Source of the DNA: Bifidobacterium erythrocebi
GTDB taxonomy: Bacteria; Actinomycetota; Actinomycetes; Actinomycetales; Bifidobacteriaceae
DNA: 64,000 bases
NCBI RefSeq assembly: GCF_012932675.1
Contig: NZ_JAAIIF010000009.1
Span: 62,001 to 126,000, forward strand
Direction: 5' to 3'
Made by a program: the position numbers and the translations under genes. The notes under the pieces are model-generated. The model did not search any database and was not told the DNA's origin. It worked only from the letters and a program-made list of their open reading frames with translations. This document shows, in pieces, positions 1 through 8,690 of the stretch (its first letter is position 1; each line of letters opens with the position of its first letter).

Positions 1-339
1 GACGTCACCGCGTTCCGCAGGCGCATTCCCCGCAGGATCCAGATGACCGCCATCTCCGTGACCACGTCCTGTCTGTCGCTGGTCGCCGTCGCGTCGATGG
101 CGCTCATGTTCGTCACCGACTGCTCGCTGGGCGACGCGGTGTTCGAAACCTGCTCGGCCTTCAGCCTCGGCGGCTACTCCGTGGGCGTGGTCAGCGCCGG
201 CAATCCCGCCTCGCAGTTCATTCTTGCCGCCACGATGATCATCGGCAGGCTCGGCCCCATGACCATCGCCTATTCCATCAGCCGTCCGCTGGCGCCGGAA
301 CCGATTCGCTACCCGCAGGAGAACGTGATCGTCGGCTGA
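1..339 (+). CDS. trkH: Potassium uptake protein TrkH/KtrB family, C-terminal part only
   Basis: Membrane subunit of a Trk/Ktr potassium uptake system. The reading frame is open from base 1, so the gene enters from outside the window and only about 112 C-terminal residues are seen. These include a hydrophobic segment, a Gly-rich turn of the SAFSLGGYSVG type that fits a selectivity-filter loop, and a final membrane segment containing GRLGPMTIAY, a motif typical of the end of TrkH/KtrB proteins. The regulatory subunit trkA follows 112 bases downstream on the same strand, which is the usual pairing. Confidence 0.85.
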   Translation, partial: DVTAFRRRIPRRIQMTAISVTTSCLSLVAVASMALMFVTDCSLGDAVFETCSAFSLGGYSVGVVSAGNPASQFILAATMIIGRLGPMTIAYSISRPLAPEPIRYPQENVIVG

Positions 340-451
340 TCGCATCATCATCCATCCGGCAAGCGCCGATGCGGGGCGGCAGACCACTGACCGCCGACCG
401 CCCGCACCGCTTCGGCGTACACTTGGGCATGAACATATTCAAGGAGCACAT

Positions 452-1111
452 ATGGCACGTAAGAAGGGCACCAAAAGCGTACTGGTCGTGGGACTGGGCC
501 GATTCGGCAGTTCCGTGGCGGCCACGCTCAACGAGATGGAACAGGATGTGCTCGCCGTGGACAAGGACCCGGAGATCGTGGCCCGCTGGTCCTCGCAGAT
601 CCCGGTGGTGCAGGCGGACATGACCGATGTGATGGCGATCGAACGCATCGATGCCTCGCAGTTCGACACCGCCGTGGTGGCGATCGGCGACAGCATCGAG
701 GCCTCCGTGATCGCGGCAGGTAACCTGCTGGACGCCGGCATCACGGATCTATGGGCGAAGTCCGTGTCCATCCAGCACGCGCGTATTCTGCGCCGTATCG
801 GCGCACGCCATGTGATCAACGCCGAGAGCGACGCCGGCAAGCGCATCGGGCATCTGGTGTCCGGCAACTACCTGGATTACATCGAGATCGAGGGCATGCA
901 CACCGTGGTGAAGGTGCATACGCCGCAGCACCTGGCCGGCAAGACGATCGCGGAGGCGGAGATCCACGACAAGTACGGCATCGTCGTGGTCGGCGTGAAA
1001 TCGCCCGGACGCGAGTTCCAGTACGGCGAGAACGACACCGTGATGCGCCGCAACGACGAGCTCATCATCGCCGGCAGGCAAAGCCAGATCGACAAGTTCC
1101 TGGCTTCCTGA
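452..1111 (+). CDS. trkA: Trk/Ktr potassium uptake regulatory subunit TrkA
   Basis: Cytoplasmic nucleotide-binding gating subunit of the potassium transporter encoded just upstream, 219 residues. The N-terminal RCK/TrkA-N Rossmann domain has the GLGRFG dinucleotide loop near residues 14-19 and an acidic residue at the end of the second strand (AVDKD). The last 70 or so residues form the TrkA-C domain. The start is fixed by an AAGGAG Shine-Dalgarno a few bases before the ATG. A perfect 19-bp hairpin follows the stop codon and probably ends the trkH-trkA transcript. Confidence 0.92.
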   Translation: MARKKGTKSVLVVGLGRFGSSVAATLNEMEQDVLAVDKDPEIVARWSSQIPVVQADMTDVMAIERIDASQFDTAVVAIGDSIEASVIAAGNLLDAGITDLWAKSVSIQHARILRRIGARHVINAESDAGKRIGHLVSGNYLDYIEIEGMHTVVKVHTPQHLAGKTIAEAEIHDKYGIVVVGVKSPGREFQYGENDTVMRRNDELIIAGRQSQIDKFLAS

Positions 1112-1168
1112 CGGCCCGGGTTCCCACCGTATTCGGCGTTGTGTTGGATATGACCGACTGATATGACG

Positions 1169-1212
1169 AAGGCCGGTCCCGTGCGAACGACCATTCGCAC
1201 GGGACCGGCCTT
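1169..1212. terminator. Bidirectional hairpin between trkA and tlyA
   Basis: Perfect inverted repeat with 19-bp arms (1169-1187 and 1194-1212) and a 6-base loop, lying between the convergent trkA and tlyA genes. A short T run follows on the plus strand. It can end both transcripts. Confidence 0.85.
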
Positions 1213-1274
1213 TGCCGTTGTTCGGCACGTCGGGCTCTATGTTGTCCTGTTTCGCCGCCAGGCGGATACCGGCA

Positions 1275-2084
1275 TCATGCGCGCGGCATGCGGGCGTACA
1301 GCAGCCATTCGGCGTTGCCGTGGGTGCCTTCGATCGGCGAGGGCGCGGTGGCCATCACGGCAAGCCCTTCGCGTTCGGCGCACGCCACCACGTCATCCAA
1401 CGCCTTGCGCCGCAATTCCTCGCTTGCCACGATGCCGTTCCTGCCAAGCCCTTCGCGCCCGACCTCGAACTGGGGCTTGACCAGCAGCACCACGGCCGCG
1501 CCCGGAGCCGCGATGCGGGCGATGACGGGAATCACGTAGGTCAGGGAGATGAACGACACGTCCGAAACGACCATCTGCGGCCTGTACGGCAGGTCGCTCG
1601 CCGTCACGTCGCGGATGTTCACGCCGCTCATCTCGATGATGCGCGGGTCGGCTGCGATGCGCGGGTCGAGCTGTCCGTGGCCCACGTCCAGGGCGATGAC
1701 GTTCCTCGCTCCCCTGCGCAGCAGCACGTCGCAGAATCCGCCGGTGGACGCGCCGATATCGAGGCATTGCAGACCGTTCGGCTCGGCAAGTCCATGCTCG
1801 CGGAACACGTCGAACGCGCCGACCAGCTTGTATGCGCCACGCGACACGTAGTCCTCGCCCTTGTCCACGCGAATGCGCGCATGGCCCAGCGCGCCGACCG
1901 CGTATGCGGGTTTGGTCACCGTCTGGCCGTTCACCGTGACCTTGCCCGCCTTGATGAGCTTCTGCGCCCTGGTGCGCGTGCCCACCACGCCGGTCTCCAC
2001 CAGCAGGAGATCCAGTCGATCGGGCATCTCGACGATATCGTCTTCCGTGATGTCGATGCCGTTGCCATCGATACGTTCGCTCAT
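1275..2084 (-). CDS. tlyA: TlyA-family rRNA 2'-O-methyltransferase / hemolysin-like protein
   Basis: Probable S-adenosylmethionine-dependent 2'-O-methyltransferase of ribosomal RNA, 269 residues. An N-terminal S4 RNA-binding domain (about residues 23-85: RLDLLLVETGV, RAQKLIKAGKV) is followed by an FtsJ/RrmJ-like domain with the SAM loop DIGASTGG and the Lys-Asp-Lys type catalytic positions (SRGAYKL, SDVSF, LLVKPQFE). The ATG at 2084 follows GGGAAGG; a longer frame reaches 2159 but would run through the hairpin at 2125-2167. Last gene of the minus-strand group after tyrS, the TPR protein and the HAD phosphatase, an order common in actinobacteria. Confidence 0.9.
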   Translation of the reverse strand: MSERIDGNGIDITEDDIVEMPDRLDLLLVETGVVGTRTRAQKLIKAGKVTVNGQTVTKPAYAVGALGHARIRVDKGEDYVSRGAYKLVGAFDVFREHGLAEPNGLQCLDIGASTGGFCDVLLRRGARNVIALDVGHGQLDPRIAADPRIIEMSGVNIRDVTASDLPYRPQMVVSDVSFISLTYVIPVIARIAAPGAAVVLLVKPQFEVGREGLGRNGIVASEELRRKALDDVVACAEREGLAVMATAPSPIEGTHGNAEWLLYARMPRA

Positions 2085-2124
2085 AGTCCTTCCCGCCTCG
2101 TACATCAGTCTCATGCATAACAGG

Positions 2125-2167
2125 ACGCCGTCGCGCGAACCATGGAAACCGGTTCGCACGACGGCGT
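2125..2167. terminator. Hairpin between the HAD phosphatase gene and tlyA
   Basis: Inverted repeat with 17-bp arms (2125-2141 and 2151-2167), one mismatch and a 9-base loop. It lies just before tlyA on the minus strand, so tlyA may have its own promoter or be expressed by partial read-through. Confidence 0.65.
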
Positions 2168-2220
2168 TTCATTGTGCCGTAGGCGGATCCGCCCGCCCAC
2201 GGCCGCCGCGGCTCATAGGC

Positions 2221-3267
2221 TCACAGCGTGAACTCCGGCAGGGACACCGTATCCATGTCGGTGCCGTTGTCCTGCAGTTGCCAGGCAAGGCAGATCGCCG
2301 CGCGCAACGCGTCGATGGATGTGGGATCGCCCACGCGGATCGCATTGTCCACCTTGTCGTAGGCGGCGCGGGCGTTGCCGCACACCCAGCATCCGTTGCC
2401 GATGCTGGTCGGCAGCGGCATGGCCTCGTTCAGTCCGCGCAGATCCTTCGCCACATAGGTCGGGCGCAGGTGCGCCGGGGCGAGCATCAGCTCGTGCGGG
2501 TTCGTCACACCGGTCAGCACGGCCAGCGAATCGTAGCCGCCACGGTTGCCGGCCTCGATATCGGTATCGAGCCGGTCGCCCACGGCGATGGACTCGTCCT
2601 TGGACACCATGCTGTTGCCTTCCGAGGCGTTGAGTTCGCGCGCCTCGTCGTACATGTACGATTCCGGCTTGCCCGCCGAGGCAACCGGCTCCACGCCGGT
2701 GGCGGTGATCACGGCCTGGATCATGGAACCGCAGCCCGGCGCGATGCCCAGCTCGCGCGGAATCGTCAGATCACGGTTGGTCACGAAATACGTGGCACCG
2801 GCTTCGACCGCGAACGCGATGTTCGCCATCATCTGCCAGGTCATCTGCGGGTACCAGCCCTGGATGACGGCCACGGGCTTGTCGGCCGGGTCATCGGTGA
2901 TGACGAGACCGGCGCGTTCTACCTCCTCGCGCAGATGCTCGGCACCCAGCACCAGCACGCGCGAACCGGCCGGAACGGCCTTGGCGACCATGCGGGCGGC
3001 CACCACGGACGAGGTGATGACCTGCCAGGGCTCGACCTTCAGACCGAAGCCGACCAGCTGATCGGCCACGATGCGCTGGAACCTGGACGAGTTGTTCGTT
3101 GTGTATTCGATCATCATGCCCGACTGTTCGGCCTGACGGATGGAGTCGGCGGCATGGTCCACGGCGTTCTTACCGCGGTAGACGACGCCGTCGAGGTCGA
3201 GCAGCGCCAGATGGTACCGCTCGGCCAGGGTGCGTTCTGTTCCCTTGAGAAAACGGGTCTTGCTCAC
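2221..3267 (-). CDS. HAD-superfamily phosphatase, NagD-like (subclass IIA)
   Basis: Cytoplasmic phosphatase of the haloacid dehalogenase superfamily, 348 residues. Motif I is DLDGVVY (nucleophile and acid/base Asp) near residue 23, the Thr of motif II lies in YTTNNSS, the Lys motif is AGKPE, and motif IV is VGDRLDTDI. A C2-type cap sits between motifs II and III, as in NagD and 4-nitrophenylphosphatase-like enzymes. The substrate cannot be told from sequence. The ATG overlaps the stop of the upstream TPR gene by four bases, so the two are translationally coupled. Confidence 0.88.
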   Translation of the reverse strand: MSKTRFLKGTERTLAERYHLALLDLDGVVYRGKNAVDHAADSIRQAEQSGMMIEYTTNNSSRFQRIVADQLVGFGLKVEPWQVITSSVVAARMVAKAVPAGSRVLVLGAEHLREEVERAGLVITDDPADKPVAVIQGWYPQMTWQMMANIAFAVEAGATYFVTNRDLTIPRELGIAPGCGSMIQAVITATGVEPVASAGKPESYMYDEARELNASEGNSMVSKDESIAVGDRLDTDIEAGNRGGYDSLAVLTGVTNPHELMLAPAHLRPTYVAKDLRGLNEAMPLPTSIGNGCWVCGNARAAYDKVDNAIRVGDPTSIDALRAAICLAWQLQDNGTDMDTVSLPEFTL

Positions 3268-5105
3268 TCTTCGGTCGGCTCCTCGTCGGATTCAGCCTCA
3301 GCGTCGGCATCGGCCTTGTCGGATTCGGATTCCTCGGCCTTGGTATCGTCTGCGTCTGCATCCTTGGCCTCGGCCTTGCCGGTGTCCTCGGACTTGTCGC
3401 CTTCCGCCTCGGCCGCCTGTGCGGGCTCCTCGTCGGATTCCGCGCCGTCCTTGGCCTCTTCGGCGGGCAGCTCGGTCTCGTCCTCCTCGGGTTCCGGCTC
3501 GGGTGCGAACTGCGCTTCGGACGGATCGATGCCGAGCTTGTCGAGCACCTCCTCGTCGTCGCCATTGGTGATGTAGGCCAGATCGTGGTCGATCACCACA
3601 TCGTCGGAATCCTCGTCGATGTCGAAATCGGCGTACTGATCCTCAAGCTTCTCGATCGTGCCTTCAAGGGCATCGGCCTTGTCCTTCTGGCCGGTCTCCT
3701 CAAGGAAGAGCTGTTCGGCCTGCAGCGCGCGCATGCGGTACGCGCCGGACAGACCCTTGGAACGCGCCAGCGTATGCACGACGGCAATGGCCTTGTCCCA
3801 CTGCTCCAGGTCGCCCAGGGCACCCGCGTACACCAGGAACATCTCGGCCTTGGCCTCGCCGCGCAGCAGCTTGGCGTCATCGCTCAGCGCCAGCTCGATG
3901 GCCTTCTTCGGATTGCCCAAGCCACGCTCGCAGTCGGCCATGAACGGCAGGTAGTCGGCGTAGCCGTTCATACGGTAGGCGGTGCGGAACTCGCGCAGGG
4001 CGAGCTTGTAGTCACCGGTACGATAGGCGGCGAAGGCCAGGGTCTCACGCGCGAAATCGATGCGGGACGCCTGACGGGCGACCCACTTGGCGTGCTCCAT
4101 GGCCGCCTTGGGGTCATCGTCGATCAGCGCGTAGGCCGCGAGAATGTGCAGGCCGGTGTTCTCCGCGTGTTCCTTCGACAGGCCACGCAGACGTTCCTTC
4201 TCATCGGAGGACAGCATGGACCATTCGAGACCCTTCGGCATCACCGGCTCGTCGGGGCGACGGGCGGTGTACGGGTTCTGGGAGGGGAAGCTCATCGTGC
4301 CGTCGGAGTTGCGGCGCGGACGGCTCATGTATTCGGTGCGCTTGTGCTCGCGATATTCGCGCTTCTCCGCATCGGAGAGCTGACGGCGTTCGCCGTGCTG
4401 GTCGTTGCGACGATTATCGCGACGATCGTCATCGCGGCGGTAGCGAGGATTGCCGCCATGCTCACCATCGCGGCGCGGTCCCTTGCCATAGCCGCCCTTG
4501 CCGCCACGGTTGCCGCGGTAGCCGTCGCGACGCTCGCCGTCCTTGTGGAAGTCACGGTCCTTGCGGAAGCCGTCGTCATGACGGGATTCGCGGTTCTCAC
4601 CCTCGCCGTCACGACGATTGTCGCGATCCTTGCGGAAATCACGATCCTTATGGAAATCGCGATCCTTGCGGTAACCGCCCTTGTGGAAGTCGTTGCGGTC
4701 CTTGCGATAGCCGCCACGGCGATCGCCGTCACGACGGTTGTCGCCGTCCTTATGGAAGTCCTTGCGATAACCGCGGTTCTCGCCGTCGCCATCGCGACGG
4801 AAGTCACGGTCCTTGCGGAAATCACGATCCTTATGGAAATCGCGATCCTTGCGGTAACCGTCGCGACGCTCGCCGTCACGCTGGAAATCGCGATCCTTGC
4901 GGTAGCCGCCGTGCCCATAGGACTTACGGCCGCCGAAACCGCCCTTGCCGCCTTCCCTGTCACCATCGCGACGGCCGTAGCCGCCCTTGTTGCCGCGCGG
5001 CTTGAATCCCTTGCCGCCGCGATTGCCCGGACGTCCGGATCCGCCGTGTCCGTAGGACTTACGGCCACCGAAAGACTTGCCGGAATGTTCGTTACCTTCT
5101 GCCAT
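3264..5105 (-). CDS. Large Arg/Asp/Gly-repeat protein with TPR-like core and acidic tail
   Basis: 613 residues with three parts. Residues 1 to about 245 are low-complexity, very basic and Gly-rich, built from degenerate repeats such as RKDRDF, HKDRDF, RRDGD and GRKSYGHGG, resembling RGG-type RNA-binding tails. Residues about 290-500 are helical and TPR-like (ALREFRTAYRMNGYADYLPF, WDKAIAVVHTLARS). The last 110 or so residues are almost purely Asp/Glu/Ala/Lys/Ser. The gene lies between tyrS and the HAD phosphatase and shares a four-base overlap with the latter. Its neighbours suggest a translation- or RNA-linked role, but this is inference. The start ATG is near AGGAA. Confidence 0.85.
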   Translation of the reverse strand: MAEGNEHSGKSFGGRKSYGHGGSGRPGNRGGKGFKPRGNKGGYGRRDGDREGGKGGFGGRKSYGHGGYRKDRDFQRDGERRDGYRKDRDFHKDRDFRKDRDFRRDGDGENRGYRKDFHKDGDNRRDGDRRGGYRKDRNDFHKGGYRKDRDFHKDRDFRKDRDNRRDGEGENRESRHDDGFRKDRDFHKDGERRDGYRGNRGGKGGYGKGPRRDGEHGGNPRYRRDDDRRDNRRNDQHGERRQLSDAEKREYREHKRTEYMSRPRRNSDGTMSFPSQNPYTARRPDEPVMPKGLEWSMLSSDEKERLRGLSKEHAENTGLHILAAYALIDDDPKAAMEHAKWVARQASRIDFARETLAFAAYRTGDYKLALREFRTAYRMNGYADYLPFMADCERGLGNPKKAIELALSDDAKLLRGEAKAEMFLVYAGALGDLEQWDKAIAVVHTLARSKGLSGAYRMRALQAEQLFLEETGQKDKADALEGTIEKLEDQYADFDIDEDSDDVVIDHDLAYITNGDDEEVLDKLGIDPSEAQFAPEPEPEEDETELPAEEAKDGAESDEEPAQAAEAEGDKSEDTGKAEAKDADADDTKAEESESDKADADAEAESDEEPTEE

Positions 5106-5157
5106 ATGCTGTTCCTTGCTTCAATCAGATATCTTGCGACTATTCGAAAACCATTCG

Positions 5158-5188
5158 CGTGGCGGCCCGGCTGTTCCGGTCCGCCACG
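5158..5188 (-). terminator. Terminator after tyrS
   Basis: Inverted repeat CGTGGCGG/CCGCCACG (5158-5165 and 5181-5188), followed on the minus strand by a T-rich stretch. It lies between the tyrS stop and the start of the TPR gene. Confidence 0.6.
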
Positions 5189-5200
5189 ACCGTATGCGGG

Positions 5201-6523
5201 TCAGTGGCGCTCGACCACGCCGAGAGCCTTCTTGCCGCGGCGAATCAGCGCGAAGCGACCGGCAAGGAAGTCCTTGTCGTCCAGCACCGCCTCGTCGCTC
5301 TCCACGCGCACGTTGTTGAGATACACGCCGCCGGACTTGATCGCACGGCGCGCCTCGGAACCGGACTTGAACAGACCTGCTGCCTGCGCCGCGTCGATCA
5401 CGCGCGCACCGGCCTCGGACTGCGGGAACACATGCTCGCCGTTCTCGTCGGCGACCTTGAATCCCTCAAGCACGGATTCCAGCGTCTCCTCGTCGATGGC
5501 GGCAAGATCGCCGCCACGGCCGAACAGCGCGGCGGAGGCGTCGATGGCGGCCTGGGTCGCCTTCTCGCCATGCACGAAGCTGGTGACCTCCCACGCCAGG
5601 GCCTTCTGCGCCTCGCGAGCGCCGGGGTTCGTCCTGCTCTCCTCGATCAGATGCTCGATCTCGCTCTTCGGCAGGAAGGTGAACGCCTTGAGCAGGCTCT
5701 CCATCTCCGCGTCCGGGCGGTTGATCCAGAACTGGTAGAACTTGTAGGGGCTCAGCATCGTGGGGTCGAGCCACACCGCATTGCCTTCGGACTTGCCGAA
5801 CTTCTTGCCCTGCGCATCGGTGATGATCGGGCTGGTGAACACGTTCACGTCCACGCCGCGCACCTTGTGGATCAGGTCCAGACCGGAGGTGAGGTTGCCC
5901 CACTGGTCGGAGCCGCCGAGCTCAAGCGTGCAGTGGTATTCATCAAACAGGTGCAGGAAGTCGTTGCCCTGCAGCACCTGGTAGCTGAACTCGGTGAAGG
6001 AGATGCCCTCCTCGGACTTCAGGCGTCGAGCCACGGTGTCCTTGGCGAGCATGGTGCCCAGACGGAAGTTCTTGCCGACATCGCGCAGGAAGTCGATGAC
6101 GCTCATCTGCGCGGTCCAATCGTAGTTGGAGACGAAACGCACCGGATTGCTGCCCTCGGTGTCGAGGATGCCGCCGATCTGCCTCTTCAGGCGCTCGGCC
6201 CATCCGGCCACGACGTCCTTGGGGTTCAGGGTGCGTTCGCCCGACTGGCGCGGGTCGCCAATCAGACCGGTCGCACCGCCGACCAGGGCGATGGGGTGAT
6301 GGCCCGCAAGCTGCAGGTGACGCATGTTGATGAGCTGAACGAGGTTGCCGATGTGCAGGGAGGCCGCGGTGGGATCGAAGCCGCAATAATAGGTGATCGG
6401 CTCGCCGTCAAGTGCCTGGGCAAGGCGTTCACGATCGGTGGACTGGGATACCAGACCACGCCACTGAAGTTCCTCGAGCAGAGATGAAAAACCTGCTTCC
6501 CTGAAGTCAGTGATACGAGCCAT
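5201..6523 (-). CDS. tyrS: Tyrosyl-tRNA synthetase
   Basis: Class I aminoacyl-tRNA synthetase charging tRNA-Tyr, 440 residues. The catalytic Rossmann fold carries HIGN (HIGH motif) near residue 58 and KFGKSEG (KMSKS motif). The Tyr-binding YQVLQG and the GGSDQWGN loop are both present. The C-terminal 70 or so residues form an S4 RNA-binding domain. Length and motif order are normal. AGGGAG about 11 bases upstream is a distant Shine-Dalgarno. No T-box leader was recognised in front of it. Confidence 0.96.
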   Translation of the reverse strand: MARITDFREAGFSSLLEELQWRGLVSQSTDRERLAQALDGEPITYYCGFDPTAASLHIGNLVQLINMRHLQLAGHHPIALVGGATGLIGDPRQSGERTLNPKDVVAGWAERLKRQIGGILDTEGSNPVRFVSNYDWTAQMSVIDFLRDVGKNFRLGTMLAKDTVARRLKSEEGISFTEFSYQVLQGNDFLHLFDEYHCTLELGGSDQWGNLTSGLDLIHKVRGVDVNVFTSPIITDAQGKKFGKSEGNAVWLDPTMLSPYKFYQFWINRPDAEMESLLKAFTFLPKSEIEHLIEESRTNPGAREAQKALAWEVTSFVHGEKATQAAIDASAALFGRGGDLAAIDEETLESVLEGFKVADENGEHVFPQSEAGARVIDAAQAAGLFKSGSEARRAIKSGGVYLNNVRVESDEAVLDDKDFLAGRFALIRRGKKALGVVERH

Positions 6524-6667
6524 ATCTTGTTAATCTCCCTATCAAATTCTTGGGTTCCGAATGCGCATAGCGCACCATTCAGTCTCGCAGAACATCACGA
6601 CAGCATCACGTCGGCGCAACAGGTCGCCCGGACGGCACCGCCGAGCGTTGGAAACGATTGCAAAAAC

Positions 6668-6673
6668 TATACT
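6668..6673 (+). promoter_or_regulatory. Likely -10 element for the 6735 membrane-protein gene
   Basis: TATACT in the 211-base divergent region between tyrS and the gene at 6735. No convincing -35 element is seen. Transcription would start near 6680, which puts the 5' UTR hairpin CACTTGG/CCAAGTG (6681-6687 and 6700-6706) at the very start of the mRNA. Confidence 0.45.
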
Positions 6674-6734
6674 GGGGGAACACTTGGGCATGTGTGTGTC
6701 CAAGTGACGCATATCCAAGGAAGACAGGGGAACA

Positions 6735-8588
6735 ATGAATCGAAAAGCCTTGAAATCACAGGCTAAAGTCACATTGAAGCGCCATTACTGGCTCATTCTT
6801 GTGCTGTGCCTGTTCGCGGCGTTCCTCGGCGTCGAATACGGTTCGACGCTGTGGGCCACCGACTATCAGAATCCAACCGCCGTCAGCTCGGCAGCCGGCG
6901 AGGCCACGGCCACCAGCAGCGCTGCGAGCGACCAGCTGTCGTCAGACGGCATCTCCGAACTGCTGGGAAAGATCGTCTCCGGCGATGACGCCGGCGCGAA
7001 ACAGCAGGTGGAACAGTCCCAGAAGAATATCCAGGCCAACGACACCAACGCGACGCTCGGCCGTTCGCGCGGCGTGTTCGCCATGGTGCTGAACTCCTTC
7101 TCCACCGGCAGCGTCATGCTTTCCATCACCGACGCGGCAAGCTCCATCCTGCATTCGCGCGGAGGGGCGACCATCCTGCTGGTGCTGATCAGCCTGGCGG
7201 TGTATCTGTTCGTATGGCTGTTCATCCGTGAGACCTACCTGGTGGTATCCCGCCGCATGGTGCTCGAATCGCGTGTCTACGAGCAGGTGCCGATCCACCA
7301 TATGCTCTTCCCGCTGCGCACCCGCAAGTGGCCGCGCATCGCATGGACGATGTTCGTGAAAAGCGTGTTCCTGGGGCTCTGGTGGCTGACCATCATCGGC
7401 GGCATCATCAAGAGCTTCTCCTACCTGCTGGTACCGTTCATCGTCGCCGAGAACCCCTCCATCAAGGCATGCGACGCGATCACACTGTCCCGCCGCATGA
7501 TGAAAGGCCACAAGTGGGAGTGCTTCGTGGCCGTACTGACGTTCCTCGGCTGGGACATCCTGTCCATCTGCACGCTCGGCCTGACCGGCATCTTCTACTC
7601 CAACGGATACAAGGCGTCGTTCTGGGCCGAGTACTACACCTACCTGCGCGGTCTCGCCAAGCAGGCGAACATCCAAGGTGCCGATCAGCTCAACGACACG
7701 TTCCTGTTCGAGAAGGCACCGGCCGACCTGCTGGAACGCACCTACGCCGACGCGCGCACCGCCATCAACGAGGTGGACGCGCAGGGCGAGACCGTCAGCA
7801 AGCCGAAGGGCCTCGCCGGCTGGCTGGCCGACTGGTTCGGCATCCGCATCATGCAGTCCAGGAAGGTCGCGGCATGGGAGGACTACCAGGCGAAGACGCA
7901 TGCGCTGAAGACCGGCAGGGCCCTGCTGGGCGCGCAGATGTACCCGGTGCGCCTCTCCCCCATCCCCATGAAGGACAAGAACGTCAACGTGGGCGGCATG
8001 AGTGCCACGCGCAGCTACTCGCTGCTGAACCTGGTGATGATGTTCTTCATCTTCTGCATCATCGGCTGGGTGTGGGAAGTCGCGCTGTGCTTCATCGACG
8101 AGGGCGTGTTCGTCAACCGCGGCACCCTGCACGGCCCCTGGCTGCCGATCTACGGCACCGGTGGCATCTTCATCCTGATCGTGCTCAAGAAGCTGCGCGA
8201 GCACCCGGTTGCGGAATTCGTCTCCGCTGTCGTGCTCTGCGGCACGTTGGAGTACATCTCGTCGTGGCACCTGGAAATGACCAAGGGGCAGCGCTGGTGG
8301 GATTACACCGGCTACTTCCTGAACATCAACGGCCGCGTCTGCGCCGAGGGACTGCTGGTGTTCGGCCTGGGAGGCCTGGCGATCGTGTATCTGGTGGCGC
8401 CGACGCTCAACCAGCTGCTCGATCGCATCAACCGCAAGGCGCTGCTGTGCGTGGCGCTGGTGCTGCTGGTCTCCTACATCGGCGACCAGATCTATTCGTC
8501 ACAGCACCCGAACTCCGGCCACGGCATCACCGATACCGGCGCATCGGCGGTGCAGGTGGTGGAACCGTCTGCCCTGGGCTCGCGGTGA
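6735..8588 (+). CDS. Large membrane protein with DUF975-like N-terminus and CmpB (ABC_trans_CmpB) C-terminal domain
   Basis: 617 residues, polytopic. Residue 17 onward is a membrane anchor followed by a roughly 100-residue exported-looking loop rich in Ser/Ala. Several membrane segments typical of DUF975-like proteins follow, to about residue 330. From about residue 427 there is a CmpB/type IV ABC permease-like domain with IIGWVWEV, NRGTLHGPW, PIYGTGG and the conserved RWWDYTGY. The ATG follows an AGGGGAA Shine-Dalgarno. The neighbour at 8691 carries a second copy of the same CmpB domain. Transport function is inferred only from the family name; no ATPase is nearby. Confidence 0.8.
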   Translation: MNRKALKSQAKVTLKRHYWLILVLCLFAAFLGVEYGSTLWATDYQNPTAVSSAAGEATATSSAASDQLSSDGISELLGKIVSGDDAGAKQQVEQSQKNIQANDTNATLGRSRGVFAMVLNSFSTGSVMLSITDAASSILHSRGGATILLVLISLAVYLFVWLFIRETYLVVSRRMVLESRVYEQVPIHHMLFPLRTRKWPRIAWTMFVKSVFLGLWWLTIIGGIIKSFSYLLVPFIVAENPSIKACDAITLSRRMMKGHKWECFVAVLTFLGWDILSICTLGLTGIFYSNGYKASFWAEYYTYLRGLAKQANIQGADQLNDTFLFEKAPADLLERTYADARTAINEVDAQGETVSKPKGLAGWLADWFGIRIMQSRKVAAWEDYQAKTHALKTGRALLGAQMYPVRLSPIPMKDKNVNVGGMSATRSYSLLNLVMMFFIFCIIGWVWEVALCFIDEGVFVNRGTLHGPWLPIYGTGGIFILIVLKKLREHPVAEFVSAVVLCGTLEYISSWHLEMTKGQRWWDYTGYFLNINGRVCAEGLLVFGLGGLAIVYLVAPTLNQLLDRINRKALLCVALVLLVSYIGDQIYSSQHPNSGHGITDTGASAVQVVEPSALGSR

Positions 8589-8616
8589 ACGCCGCATACG
8601 GTAAGTGACGTCTAGC

Positions 8617-8661
8617 GGAAGGGCCGCCGACGATTCCACGAGAATCGCCGACGGCCCTTCC
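8617..8661. terminator. Bidirectional hairpin between two convergent CmpB-domain genes
   Basis: 20-bp arms (8617-8636 and 8642-8661), two G-T mismatches and a 5-base loop, placed exactly between the convergent stops at 8588 and 8691. Confidence 0.8.
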
Positions 8662-8690
8662 GTACGCCCTACTGGTTGTGCTGTTGTCTG

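Noticed and set aside
4530-4960. CRISPR-like array of short repeats
   Set aside because: Repeat units are in phase with the reading frame of the TPR gene, have no unique spacers of regular length, and no cas genes are nearby.
3585-5738. 717-residue open frame on the plus strand
   Set aside because: It runs opposite to the TPR gene and the end of tyrS. Its hydrophobic Val/Ala/Ile composition is the antisense of the RKDRDF repeats and high-GC codons; no start site or family motif.
6524-6734. T-box leader before tyrS
   Set aside because: No T-box core sequence or specifier stem could be found in the minus-strand leader.
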